Both the position numbers and the translations under genes were made by a program. A DNA stretch of 64,000 nucleotides from Fimenecus sp045578245. Its GTDB lineage: Bacteria > Bacillota > Clostridia > Oscillospirales > Acutalibacteraceae. Shown here in pieces: positions 35,011 through 43,270 of the stretch (the first letter of the stretch is position 1; each line of letters opens with the position of its first letter). The DNA lies in contig JAZNJX010000098.1 in the NCBI GenBank assembly GCA_045578245.1, positions 7,979 to 71,978 of the forward strand, in the 5' to 3' direction. Below the pieces are notes generated by a model. The model was not told the origin of the DNA. It was given only the letters and a program-made list of their open reading frames with translations, and did no database searches.

Positions 35011-36490
35011 GATAGGAGATAAGGTTAAGAAGATGATTGTGAACTGGTTAAACATACAACCTGCACCAATACAAACAGTAACATTACTGGAACGAGTGCC
35101 GTTTGAATTAAGAGTAATTGAAAATCAAATATGGTACAGAGGCGAAGCTACGGAATTAGACCAATTCTACAAGCAAACAAAAAATGATATTGTAACAGGT
35201 TCTCGTTTTTGGGGAGCAACGGTAAGCCAAAGTACTCGAAAGATACACACAGGACTACCTGCGATGATTGTTGATTCATTGGCTTATCTTGTAAAAACTG
35301 ATATGGATAAGGTCAAATTCAAGAACAAAAACGGTGAAGAAAAGTGGAATACAATATGCAAGAACAAACATTTTGATTTTACTGATATTGTTGGCGCCGG
35401 TGTTGTTGGTGCGTTATATTCAGGCGATGGTGCTTGGAAAATATCTGCAAACAAGGAAGTTTGTGATGTGCCGATTGTCGAATTCTATTCAGCGGACCGT
35501 GTAGAGTATGAAATCAAGCATGGCATTATATGTGGAATTGACTTTATAACAGATGTGCCCCATAAAAGAAAGGTACTTAAACTCAAAGAAAAATACCGTA
35601 ATGGCTATGTATCTTATGAGCTTTACGATAACGATAGACTTCTTGGTGAACAGGAACTTCAAGAGATAACGGGACTTAATAATGTTTCCTATGAGGAAAA
35701 AAGCAAGTTTAGCATGGCCGTGCCATTTAAAATATACAATAATCCAAAGTATAAAAATCGCGGAAAAAGTATTTTTGAAGATAAGCTTGATGATTTTGAT
35801 GCGTTTGATGAGATTGTTTCTCAATGGTTACAAGCATACAGAATGGGAAGAGCCCAAAAGTATATTCCTGATAATCTTATAGCTCGAAATAAATTTGATG
35901 GTACTCTGAAACAACATAATCCTTTTGACAATGAATATGTGACTGTTGATGAAGCAATAAATGAAATGGGCGTTAAAGAAAGTCAGATTCAAGTAGTACA
36001 GCCTGAAATTCGTTATGAAGCATTTCTTGAAGGATACAAGTATTATCTTGATTTGTGCTTGCAGGGCATTATATCTCCTGCAACATTAGGCATTGACCTT
36101 GGAAAAATGTCTTCAGCGGATGCACAACGCGAAAAGAAGGATGTTACAGGAGTTACAAGAAACACCATAACTGAAAGGCTTGAGAAGGTTCTGCCAGACC
36201 TTATTTGTGCTATTTTAAATACATACGACATTATGCAGAACAATGCAGTTGAAGACTATGAACCGGAAGTGTCTTTTGGTGAATATGGTGCTCCTGACTT
36301 CGATAGCCGTGTGGAAACTGTAGGTAAAGCAGCAACAAACAACACAATGTCTATCGAAACACAGGTAAGGGAACTCTGGGGTTCAAGCAAGGATGAAGAA
36401 TGGATTCAAAAAGAAGTCCAGCGAATAAAGAATGAAAGAGGTATTGAAACTGTTGATGAGCCGAAAGTAGGCGAGGATTTTGACATCTAA
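35003..36490 (+). CDS. Portal protein, SPP1 gp6-like
   Basis: 495 residues. Forms the dodecameric ring at the capsid vertex through which DNA passes. Its position directly after TerL, its length and features such as YRGEATELDQFYKQ, GLPAMIVDSLAYLVKTD and the later LGIDLGKMSSADAQREK match the SPP1-type portal family. ATG 35003 has GGAGG upstream and overlaps the terL stop by eight bases. Confidence 0.9.
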   Translation: MSKIGDKVKKMIVNWLNIQPAPIQTVTLLERVPFELRVIENQIWYRGEATELDQFYKQTKNDIVTGSRFWGATVSQSTRKIHTGLPAMIVDSLAYLVKTDMDKVKFKNKNGEEKWNTICKNKHFDFTDIVGAGVVGALYSGDGAWKISANKEVCDVPIVEFYSADRVEYEIKHGIICGIDFITDVPHKRKVLKLKEKYRNGYVSYELYDNDRLLGEQELQEITGLNNVSYEEKSKFSMAVPFKIYNNPKYKNRGKSIFEDKLDDFDAFDEIVSQWLQAYRMGRAQKYIPDNLIARNKFDGTLKQHNPFDNEYVTVDEAINEMGVKESQIQVVQPEIRYEAFLEGYKYYLDLCLQGIISPATLGIDLGKMSSADAQREKKDVTGVTRNTITERLEKVLPDLICAILNTYDIMQNNAVEDYEPEVSFGEYGAPDFDSRVETVGKAATNNTMSIETQVRELWGSSKDEEWIQKEVQRIKNERGIETVDEPKVGEDFDI

Positions 36491-38357
36491 AGAACTTGCT
36501 GAAATCTTTGAAAAGATAGAATTAGAGATAATATCGTCCTTAAAAAGGAACTTAAAGAAACACCAAGAATGGGAAAAGGACCTTGATATTGAGTGGACTG
36601 CTTGGCAGGCATTAAAAATTAAAGGTATTGAGAGATTCCGAAAAGAAAACAGTGAAATTCTTTCACAATACACAGACCTTATATCAGCGGAAACCCGTAA
36701 GATGATTGAAGAACAGTTTGATGAAGGTGAAGACCTTGAAGCAGAACAGTTATCAGAATACGGTTTTACTGAAACAACAAACGATAATTTCTTTGAAATC
36801 TTTGATGAGAAGATTGAAAGTATTATTGAAGAAATACAGGGTAAAGAAACAACAGCGGAAAAAGCTGCTTTGCGAATGATGGATGATGTTTACCGTCAGA
36901 CTCTCTTAAAAGCTGAAACTGCAGTTGCAACAGGCTCACAGACTATACCAAAGGCAATTGAGGAAGCAGTAAGAGAATTTGCAAAGAAGGGTATAAACTG
37001 TATTGAGTACCGTGACGGCCGTAGAGTGAATATTGCTGATTATGTTTATATGGCTCTTCGTACTGCTAACACCAGAGCAAACTTATTAGGTCAAGCAAAG
37101 CAAAGAATGGCATTGGGAATTGACACCGTGCGTGTAAGCTCCTATAATGCGTGTTCTGAAACTTGCTTACCTTGGCAGGGTGGAATCTATATTGATGATG
37201 TTTTTGCTACATTTGATGGTGAAATCAGCGGTGATAAGGGTAAAAGTAACAATGGCAAGTGGTACACTCTTCTGTCAGTCGCAGTCAGGGCAGGGCTGTT
37301 TCATCCAAATTGCCGTCATAGTCTTACTACATACACCGGGAACGGCAAGGACTCTCCAATTGTTGATGAAGAAAAAGCAAGAGAGAATTATAAACTCGAA
37401 CAGCAGCAGAGAACGTTAGAACGAAAACTGCGTTATTGGAAGCGCCGTCTTGAAGCAGAGAGCGACCCTGTATTAAAAGAAGGCTTGAAAAATCAAGTTA
37501 AAAAGGCTCGTGATAATCTTAAAAGCTTTGTTGATGAGCACAAGGAAGTTCTTCGCCGTGACCCATGGAGAGAAAAGACATACGATACTCCTGAAAGCAC
37601 ACGGAAACGGAATCCTAACGAAAAGCAATTTTTACGGTATCGTGAAAGACTTGGAGAAAAAGTTCCTCAAACACTTGCTGAATTTGAAAAGATTAAATAT
37701 GGCAGTAATGAAGAGTGGATTAAACTTCAAACGGAATATAGATATAAGGGTGTTGTGGACCGCCTTTTAGCTAAAAATCCAAATCTCAAAGTATTCTCAA
37801 AGGCTTCAGAAATACCTGACGAGTATAATAAAGCGGCAAGATTACTTACTTATAATCAAAGAGATGGTATTTATCATTATACGCACTATGAAGAGGGTAT
37901 AAGGATGAATAAATATCTTGGTGGTGACCCTGAAACTGTATTGTCAGCGGATGAGATGAGAAATCTTCAAAATACGCAAGATGCATTGGAAAATAGTTCG
38001 TTACCTTATGACACAGTCCTTTGGCGAGGAACAGAAGCATGGTTGCTTGATGGTTTTGATGATTTGCCACATTCCATAAAGGATTGGAAAAAGGGACGAT
38101 TATCGTATAAGGGATTTTCTTCAACAAGTATTATTAGAGATGCATCCTATATCAATTTATCAGACAAGGATGTACAACTTATATTAGTTAAAAAAGGAAA
38201 TCAAAATGGAGCGGCTTATGTAGAAAAAATTTCATATAATTATTTCAATAATCTTAAATCAGAGCAAGAAGTACTATTGCAAAATCATGTAGAATTGAGT
38301 ATAATAGAAGCACAGAGATTTAAAGGTAAAACAATAATTGTAGCGGAGGTGTTATAA
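36480..38357 (+). CDS. Head morphogenesis protein fused to a C-terminal ADP-ribosyltransferase
   Basis: 625 residues. The middle part has the minor capsid 2/Mu F-like signature SSYNACSETCLPWQGGIY near residue 220 and GLFHPNCRHS near 277. The last 150 residues form an ADP-ribosyltransferase domain of the R-S-E class: LWRGTE near 514 (NAD-binding Arg), KGFSSTS near 544 (STS motif) and SEQEVLL near 594 (ExE catalytic pair). All three catalytic elements are intact. The fusion could carry the enzyme in the virion for injection. The TTG start overlaps the portal stop. Confidence 0.85.
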   Translation: MTSKELAEIFEKIELEIISSLKRNLKKHQEWEKDLDIEWTAWQALKIKGIERFRKENSEILSQYTDLISAETRKMIEEQFDEGEDLEAEQLSEYGFTETTNDNFFEIFDEKIESIIEEIQGKETTAEKAALRMMDDVYRQTLLKAETAVATGSQTIPKAIEEAVREFAKKGINCIEYRDGRRVNIADYVYMALRTANTRANLLGQAKQRMALGIDTVRVSSYNACSETCLPWQGGIYIDDVFATFDGEISGDKGKSNNGKWYTLLSVAVRAGLFHPNCRHSLTTYTGNGKDSPIVDEEKARENYKLEQQQRTLERKLRYWKRRLEAESDPVLKEGLKNQVKKARDNLKSFVDEHKEVLRRDPWREKTYDTPESTRKRNPNEKQFLRYRERLGEKVPQTLAEFEKIKYGSNEEWIKLQTEYRYKGVVDRLLAKNPNLKVFSKASEIPDEYNKAARLLTYNQRDGIYHYTHYEEGIRMNKYLGGDPETVLSADEMRNLQNTQDALENSSLPYDTVLWRGTEAWLLDGFDDLPHSIKDWKKGRLSYKGFSSTSIIRDASYINLSDKDVQLILVKKGNQNGAAYVEKISYNYFNNLKSEQEVLLQNHVELSIIEAQRFKGKTIIVAEVL

Positions 38358-38641
38358 TGGCAATTTTTAGCGAAGAAAAAATGAACCGATATAGAAAAGC
38401 GTGTGATAAGGCTAAAAGCCATTTAGAAGCTCCAATGCTGGGTGAAGTTTTAACACCTTTGTGTAAATCTTGTAAGCATATTGATATGAAATATGGAACA
38501 TGGGATGAACCTGTGTGTGATATTTATGGTGAAAATCCATCATATTTAGATTGCCACCATTTTGATTGCCCGCATTATGACCAAATTCCTAACATTGATG
38601 ATGCATACTTACCGCAACACATGAGAAAAAAGAATAAATAA
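38357..38641 (+). CDS. Small cysteine- and histidine-rich protein after the ART fusion
   Basis: 94 residues, not recognised. Contains CKSCKHID, CDIYG and CHHFDCPHYD, a likely zinc-binding fold. It starts at the last base of the ART fusion gene, so translation is coupled. Such tight pairing could mean an immunity partner or a virion component, but nothing in the sequence proves either. Confidence 0.6.
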   Translation: MAIFSEEKMNRYRKACDKAKSHLEAPMLGEVLTPLCKSCKHIDMKYGTWDEPVCDIYGENPSYLDCHHFDCPHYDQIPNIDDAYLPQHMRKKNK

Positions 38642-38647
38642 CTTTTA

Positions 38648-38674
38648 AGCACTTGCTTTTGCAGGTGCTTTTTT
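38648..38674 (+). terminator. Terminator-like hairpin
   Basis: Arms AGCACTTGC and GCAGGTGCT with a TTTT loop, followed by six T. Confidence 0.75.
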
Positions 38675-38694
38675 AATGCTTATTTACTGATTCA

Positions 38695-38723
38695 AGCACT
38701 TATCGGAAGGTAGGTGCTTTTTT
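38695..38723 (+). terminator. Second terminator-like hairpin before the scaffold gene
   Basis: Arms AGCACTTA and TAGGTGCT followed by TTTTTT. Together with the preceding hairpin it lies in the middle of the head operon, so it must be read through for capsid production. Confidence 0.65.
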
Positions 38724-38754
38724 CATACCCAATTTTAAGAAAGGAGGCATTATA

Positions 38755-39324
38755 ATGCCAGGCGATGAGAAAAAGAAGCCCGAAGAACAGCAGGATAATA
38801 ATGAGCCTGAAAAGAAACAGGACGGTGTAAATCCTACTGATACGGACACAAAGTCAGAAGACAAACCAGAGGATAAGCCTGCAGGTGATGATGGCAAGAA
38901 GGAAGAACCTGAAAAGAAAGAGGAAAAACCTACCGAAGAGCCATCGGACAAAGAGCAAGGTGATGAAAACGGTGAGGGTGCAGATGCACCACCAGCTGAT
39001 ACTACACCTGTGGCAAACGACAAACCTGCGGTAGATTCAGTCAATTTGGAATTACTCAATACAAAGGCACAGCTTGCAGCTATTAAAAGTGGCATTCGTG
39101 TTGATGTGGTTGAGGATGCAGTTTGTCTTGCAATGCACGACGCTAAAAAGAACGGTGAATTAACCGAAGAAAGCGTTGCAGAAGCTCTTTCGGGAGTGTT
39201 GAGCCGACATCCCGAATGGAAAAACGCACCTGAGAACACAAACAATTTCCGTGTAGGTGCAGATGGCTCAAGAGAAAGTCAGTCTTCTAATGAAGATATT
39301 TCAAGAATTTTTGGCAATGTATAA
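38755..39324 (+). CDS. Capsid scaffold protein (inferred)
   Basis: 189 residues. The first 90 are almost entirely Glu, Lys, Asp, Pro and Gln, a disordered acidic region, followed by a helical C-terminus ending EDISRIFGNV. Composition, length and position immediately before the major capsid gene are those of scaffold proteins in SPP1-type phages. A strong AAGGAGG site precedes the ATG. Confidence 0.75.
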   Translation: MPGDEKKKPEEQQDNNEPEKKQDGVNPTDTDTKSEDKPEDKPAGDDGKKEEPEKKEEKPTEEPSDKEQGDENGEGADAPPADTTPVANDKPAVDSVNLELLNTKAQLAAIKSGIRVDVVEDAVCLAMHDAKKNGELTEESVAEALSGVLSRHPEWKNAPENTNNFRVGADGSRESQSSNEDISRIFGNV

Positions 39325-39337
39325 GGAGGAATAAACT

Positions 39338-40222
39338 ATGCCAGGAAACACAGTAAACTATGCTATTCAGTTTGCACCTGATATTATGCAGAAGTACACT
39401 CGTGAACTTCTCTCATCAGACCTTACAACACAGAACATCAATTTTGTTCGTGCAAACGAAATTAAAATTCCATTTGTAACAATGTCTGGTTACAAGGACC
39501 ACAGCAGAAATGGCGGTTTCAACGAAGGTACAGTTGAAAACGACAATATGACAAAGAAACTCGGTTTTGACCGTGATATTGAATTCTTTGTTGATTCAAT
39601 GGATGTGGATGAGACAAATTACGCACTTTCAGCGGCAAACATCACAAACACATTCATTACAGAAAAAGCAATTCCTGAAACAGACTGTTATCGTTTCTCA
39701 AAACTTTATACAGATTTGGTAACTCTCGGCGGAATTGCTTCACAGGAGGCTGTTACAGCAGCAAACATTCTTGATTGGCTTGATACCATGATGGAAGAAA
39801 TGGATGACGACGAGGTTCCAGCAGAAGGCAGAATCTTATATCTCATCCCAAGCAGATACAAACTCATCAAACAGGCAGAAAAAATTCTTCGTAACCTTGA
39901 TGTTACAAGAAGTGCAACCGTAAATCGTAACATCACAAATCTTGATGATGTTATTATCAAGAAAATTCCAAGTGCAAGAATGAAAACTGCTTATAACTTT
40001 ACTGATGGCTATGCTCCTGCAACAACTGCAAAGCAGATGGATATGATTCTCGTTCATCCAAAATCAGTCCTTGCAACTGATAAGCATGCTTATATCAAGC
40101 TTTGGGCTCCAGGTACACATACAAAGGGCGATGGTTATCTTTATCAGAACCGTAAATACGGTGACTTGTTCGTTGTTGATAACCGTATGGAAGGTATCAA
40201 AATCAATCTTTCAGCAGAATAA
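39338..40222 (+). CDS. Major capsid protein
   Basis: 294 residues. The N-terminus (MPGNTVNYAIQFAPDIMQKYTRELLSSDLTTQNINFVRANEIKIP) and C-terminus (DLFVVDNRMEGIKINLS) match Firmicutes siphovirus capsid proteins of the HK97 fold. The gene follows the scaffold with an ideal AAGGAGG site, consistent with high expression. Confidence 0.88.
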   Translation: MPGNTVNYAIQFAPDIMQKYTRELLSSDLTTQNINFVRANEIKIPFVTMSGYKDHSRNGGFNEGTVENDNMTKKLGFDRDIEFFVDSMDVDETNYALSAANITNTFITEKAIPETDCYRFSKLYTDLVTLGGIASQEAVTAANILDWLDTMMEEMDDDEVPAEGRILYLIPSRYKLIKQAEKILRNLDVTRSATVNRNITNLDDVIIKKIPSARMKTAYNFTDGYAPATTAKQMDMILVHPKSVLATDKHAYIKLWAPGTHTKGDGYLYQNRKYGDLFVVDNRMEGIKINLSAE

Positions 40223-40235
40223 GGAGGGCTGAATT

Positions 40236-40493
40236 ATGCAGAAATACGCAGTTAAAGGCAATCGTGAGATTGCTATTACAAACGAAGCTGAAGAGAAAGC
40301 ACTCGTTAAGCAGGGATACGACATCCTTGATGGTGACGGTAAACTTCTTACCGCAGGCAGAGGCAAAACAGTGCCTTATGAACAACATGAGGAAGTTAAG
40401 GCTGAAAACGAAACACTTAAGGCTGAAAACAAGAAACTTGAGGCAAAAATCAAGGAACTTGAAAAAGAACTCAAGGAATTGAAGAAGGCTTAA
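40236..40493 (+). CDS. Small phage head protein with C-terminal coiled coil
   Basis: 85 residues. The N-terminal half is beta-rich (KYAVKGNREIAITNEAEEKALVKQGYDIL); the C-terminal 35 residues are heptad repeats built from KAENETLKAENKKLEAKIKE. Similar small proteins follow the capsid gene in other Firmicutes phages; the function is unknown. Confidence 0.65.
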   Translation: MQKYAVKGNREIAITNEAEEKALVKQGYDILDGDGKLLTAGRGKTVPYEQHEEVKAENETLKAENKKLEAKIKELEKELKELKKA

Positions 40494-40506
40494 GGAGCTG
40501 ATAAGA

Positions 40507-40881
40507 ATGTCAGCTTATGTAAGCAAGATAGATTTTTCGAAAATGTTTCCTAATTCACAGATACCAAGTGAAGAAATTGAATTATATTTAAAAACCGCAA
40601 GTGTCGATATTGATTCTCTCACATTTAATCGTATCGTTGCCTGCGGTTTTGATTCACTTACTCAATTTCAAAAGGAAAAAGTTCAGAATGCTGTATGTCG
40701 TCAAGCAGAACTGAGATTTCAAAACAAGGAACTGTTTGAAAGTGTTATACAGTCTTATAGCATTAATGGTGTTTCAGTAACCCTTGACAAAAGCAGACTT
40801 ATAACAATTTGTGGTGCTACCACCTCGACGGATATATATTCAGAACTTAAACAAAGTGGTCTTTGTGTAAGGAGGCTGTAA
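40507..40881 (+). CDS. Head-tail connector (DNA-packaging) protein
   Basis: 124 residues. The helical start DFSKMFPNSQIPSEEIELYLKTASVDIDSLTF and the later FQKEKVQNAVCRQAELRFQ are typical of gp6/gp15-type connector proteins that sit below the portal. It is the first gene of the neck module, followed two bases later by the next. Confidence 0.75.
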   Translation: MSAYVSKIDFSKMFPNSQIPSEEIELYLKTASVDIDSLTFNRIVACGFDSLTQFQKEKVQNAVCRQAELRFQNKELFESVIQSYSINGVSVTLDKSRLITICGATTSTDIYSELKQSGLCVRRL

Positions 40882-40882
40882 T

Positions 40883-41218
40883 ATGCAATATCCTAAGCTG
40901 GTACCACCAAGATTATGTCATACTGAAGTCAAAGTAAAATTCCTTGGTGATTTGGATGTCGAAGGTGCTGAAGAAATCCTTTGTGAGTTCAGCGGAAAGT
41001 GTAATATCAAAATTAAAACAAAGCAACGGCTTACAGCGGATAAACGCCTTGTGACCATAAATGCTGTTGCTTTGTTTGATGGGGATATTGCTCCTGATAT
41101 ATCAAATCCAAAAGGAACACTTGAACTGAATGCTAAAGAATATCATATTTACAGTATTGCGAAAGAACTTAATCCGGATGGAACTGTGAATTACACACGA
41201 TTGGAGTTGACAGAATGA
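40883..41218 (+). CDS. Putative neck/minor capsid protein
   Basis: 111 residues. Mostly beta strands (KVKFLGDLDVEGAEEILCEFSGKCNIKIKTKQ), similar in size and place to the head-closure protein (minor capsid 1 type) of SPP1-like phages. The stop overlaps the next start by four bases. Confidence 0.6.
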   Translation: MQYPKLVPPRLCHTEVKVKFLGDLDVEGAEEILCEFSGKCNIKIKTKQRLTADKRLVTINAVALFDGDIAPDISNPKGTLELNAKEYHIYSIAKELNPDGTVNYTRLELTE

Positions 41219-41643
41219 GTTGTCAGGTGAAGGTTAATGTTAAACTTGACCCTCAATTTAAGAGTATGCTTCGTGAACAAATTAAAGAGGCAGCTATGTT
41301 GACGATTGGTGATGCAAGAAATGATTTAGTTCAATCTCAAACAGTGCCGAGAGATAGTAATGCAACAATGCAAAACGATGCTTTTACAATGGTTAATGAG
41401 GACGGTCCTAATATTTCTGCTACACTTGTTTTTGGAGTACCGTATGCTCGTTATCAGTATTTCGGTTTAATACGACACGGTAAAAAACCAAATTATAAGT
41501 ATTACGGTAATATTAAATATCAAAAAGGATATAATCCACACGCACGGTCTCATTGGTTAGAGCCATACAAGGACGGTGTATTCTTAACGGAACATTTCAA
41601 GGAAAATCTAAAACAGATAAGACAAGGAAAGCTTAAAAAGTAA
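41215..41643 (+). CDS. Minor capsid protein (HK97 gp10/minor capsid 2 type)
   Basis: 142 residues. The pattern VFGVPYARYQYFGLIRHGKKPNYKYYGN followed by HARSHWLEPYKD is characteristic of the minor capsid or tail-completion proteins of Firmicutes phages. It forms part of the head-tail joining module. Confidence 0.72.
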   Translation: MSCQVKVNVKLDPQFKSMLREQIKEAAMLTIGDARNDLVQSQTVPRDSNATMQNDAFTMVNEDGPNISATLVFGVPYARYQYFGLIRHGKKPNYKYYGNIKYQKGYNPHARSHWLEPYKDGVFLTEHFKENLKQIRQGKLKK

Positions 41644-41656
41644 GGGAGGGCGGTTA

Positions 41657-42055
41657 ATGTTATATTTATCTGATGTTGCTAAATACATAAAAGAGAAAAA
41701 ACCAACAATTAAAAACATTTCATCAGGTATTATTGATGTAAAAAAGAAACAATGCGTTGGTGTTTTTGATAATAATCGTTCTCCAAGTACACGTATTGCT
41801 TTAGGTGGGGCTGAAAACACCCGCTATTATAAGCAACAAATTACAATTTTAGTGCATTGGGGCAAGACACAAAAAGAGTGCTTTAATAAGGCCACAGAGC
41901 TTTATAAACTGTTTTTCGGTGTATCTGATGTTACAATCAATGACAACCATATCGCCTTTTTTACGGCGTATGAGCCCCAAAGCATAGGCTTTACACAGGA
42001 TATGATATATGAATACCTTATACCTGTGGATATTTATATTAACAAGGAGGAATAA
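41657..42055 (+). CDS. Minor capsid/tail terminator protein (min_cap3 type)
   Basis: 132 residues. The C-terminal ITILVHWGKTQKECFNKATELYKLFF... and the end YLIPVDIYINKEE match the phage minor capsid 3/tail terminator group. It lies directly before the tail tube gene, as tail terminators usually do. Confidence 0.68.
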   Translation: MLYLSDVAKYIKEKKPTIKNISSGIIDVKKKQCVGVFDNNRSPSTRIALGGAENTRYYKQQITILVHWGKTQKECFNKATELYKLFFGVSDVTINDNHIAFFTAYEPQSIGFTQDMIYEYLIPVDIYINKEE

Positions 42056-42057
42056 AA

Positions 42058-42495
42058 ATGGCAGAAATTCCAAAAACTGGTGTATTTCCTGTGTTTAAAC
42101 ATAAGTTTAAACTTGGTGCAACCGCAGATGCAGTAAAAAACATTGCAGAAATGGAAAACTTTTCTGTTGCTATTGACGGTAAGGTTGAAGAATGGTCTCC
42201 TTTTGAAGAAGAAGGCTGGGTAAAACGCCTTGTTACAGGTAAGAGCATTTCAATCTCGCTTAAGGGTAAGCGTTGTGTAGGCGATGCCGGAAATGACTAT
42301 GTACACAACTGTGCTTTTAAAACTGGTCAGGATTGCAATGGTGCGTTTGAATGGGAGTTCCCTTCAGGTGCAAAAATCACAATGAATTGTGTGATTAATG
42401 TCACTAACCCCGGTGGTGGTGACAGCACTGGGGTTGATGGACTTGAGTTTGATGTTTTGTCAAACGGAAAGCCTACATTCACACCAGCAGCTTAA
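42058..42495 (+). CDS. Major tail tube protein
   Basis: 145 residues of beta-rich sequence (MENFSVAIDGKVEEWSPFEEEGWVKRLVTGK...). The single-domain tail tube protein polymerises around the tape measure. AAGGAGG precedes the ATG. A terminator follows, which would limit the level of the chaperone genes relative to this abundant protein. Confidence 0.8.
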   Translation: MAEIPKTGVFPVFKHKFKLGATADAVKNIAEMENFSVAIDGKVEEWSPFEEEGWVKRLVTGKSISISLKGKRCVGDAGNDYVHNCAFKTGQDCNGAFEWEFPSGAKITMNCVINVTNPGGGDSTGVDGLEFDVLSNGKPTFTPAA

Positions 42496-42506
42496 ATGAA
42501 AAAGTG

Positions 42507-42538
42507 CGCCCTCTATCTTAATTGACGGAGGGCGTTAT
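42507..42538 (+). terminator. Terminator after the tail tube gene
   Basis: Perfect arms CGCCCTC and GAGGGCG followed by TTATTAT. Probably partial, since tail genes continue downstream. Confidence 0.65.
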
Positions 42539-42558
42539 TATATCGGAGGTAAATAAAA

Positions 42559-42903
42559 ATGGCTAAAATGTACACATTTGATAAGAAACTACTTTGTGAT
42601 GGTCCTGAAATCAGAATAGCAAAGAAAGTGTATCCTATTGATGACCGAAAAAAGACGGTAAAGAAACTTTTAAAAGAACTTAACAAACTCGATAAAAACG
42701 ATGATTCTGTAATCGATAGTGACGAACTTATTATTAAATATGCATTTGGTGAGAATGCAAAAGAAATTCTTGAAATGGATATGAGTTTTAAAGCACAGCA
42801 AAAACTCTCCGAAGATGTCTTGGCAATTATGACCGGTGAAGACCCTGAAACAAAAGGTGACACAGAGGGTCGATTTCACGACGAAGAACAAAAAGAAGAA
42901 TAA
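42559..42903 (+). CDS. Tail assembly chaperone (gpG-like)
   Basis: 114 residues between the tail tube and tape measure genes, the standard place for the gpG/gpT chaperones. The end is rich in Glu and Lys (HDEEQKEE). The next frame overlaps its last 68 bases, which points to a frameshifted longer product. Confidence 0.72.
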   Translation: MAKMYTFDKKLLCDGPEIRIAKKVYPIDDRKKTVKKLLKELNKLDKNDDSVIDSDELIIKYAFGENAKEILEMDMSFKAQQKLSEDVLAIMTGEDPETKGDTEGRFHDEEQKEE

Positions 42904-43237
42904 ATACGACGACTTTTACGACCTTGAATATGATGCTGTTTTAATTGAGCAATCTATAGCAAAACAATATCACATTTTACCATCTCAACAAGAAGAATTG
43001 TCATATAGTGACTGGGCAAAACTTGTGTCCGGTTTGATGAATGATACTCCTTTGGGAAAAGTTGTTGAGATTCGCAGTGAAGATGATGCTGAGATTATAA
43101 AGAATATGACAAAAGAACAACTTGCTATTAGAAGTGAATGGCAAAGCTTTGTTAATTCCAACATTACATATTCTGAAGAAGATATGCAAAAGCAGTCTGA
43201 AATGCTTGAAAAGATGATGGCATCACTATTCGGTTGA
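42836..43237 (+). CDS. Tail assembly chaperone extension (Gp15/gpT-like), probably made by ribosomal frameshift
   Basis: The conserved part starts at KYDDFYDLEYDAVLIEQSIAKQYHILP and continues with YSDWAKLVSGLMNDTPLGKVVEIRSED, matching the phage Gp15 family. The frame is +1 (or -2) relative to the gpG-like gene. No ribosome site or good start codon is present: GTG 42836 has nothing suitable upstream. The overlap contains the A-rich stretch CAAAAAGAAG just before the gpG stop, where GAA-CAA-AAA-GAA could shift to AAC-AAA-AAG. The product is then a fused GT chaperone, as in lambda and many siphoviruses. Confidence 0.72.
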   Translation: MKTLKQKVTQRVDFTTKNKKKNKYDDFYDLEYDAVLIEQSIAKQYHILPSQQEELSYSDWAKLVSGLMNDTPLGKVVEIRSEDDAEIIKNMTKEQLAIRSEWQSFVNSNITYSEEDMQKQSEMLEKMMASLFG

Positions 43238-43270
43238 TTTTAATATTTCATTTATAAAGGAGGTGATTGT

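Noticed and set aside
38700..39245. Minus-strand 181-codon frame rich in Ser, Pro and Phe opposite the scaffold gene
   Set aside because: It is the reverse reading of the low-complexity Glu/Lys/Asp region, has no ribosome site in context and lies against a strongly supported plus-strand gene.
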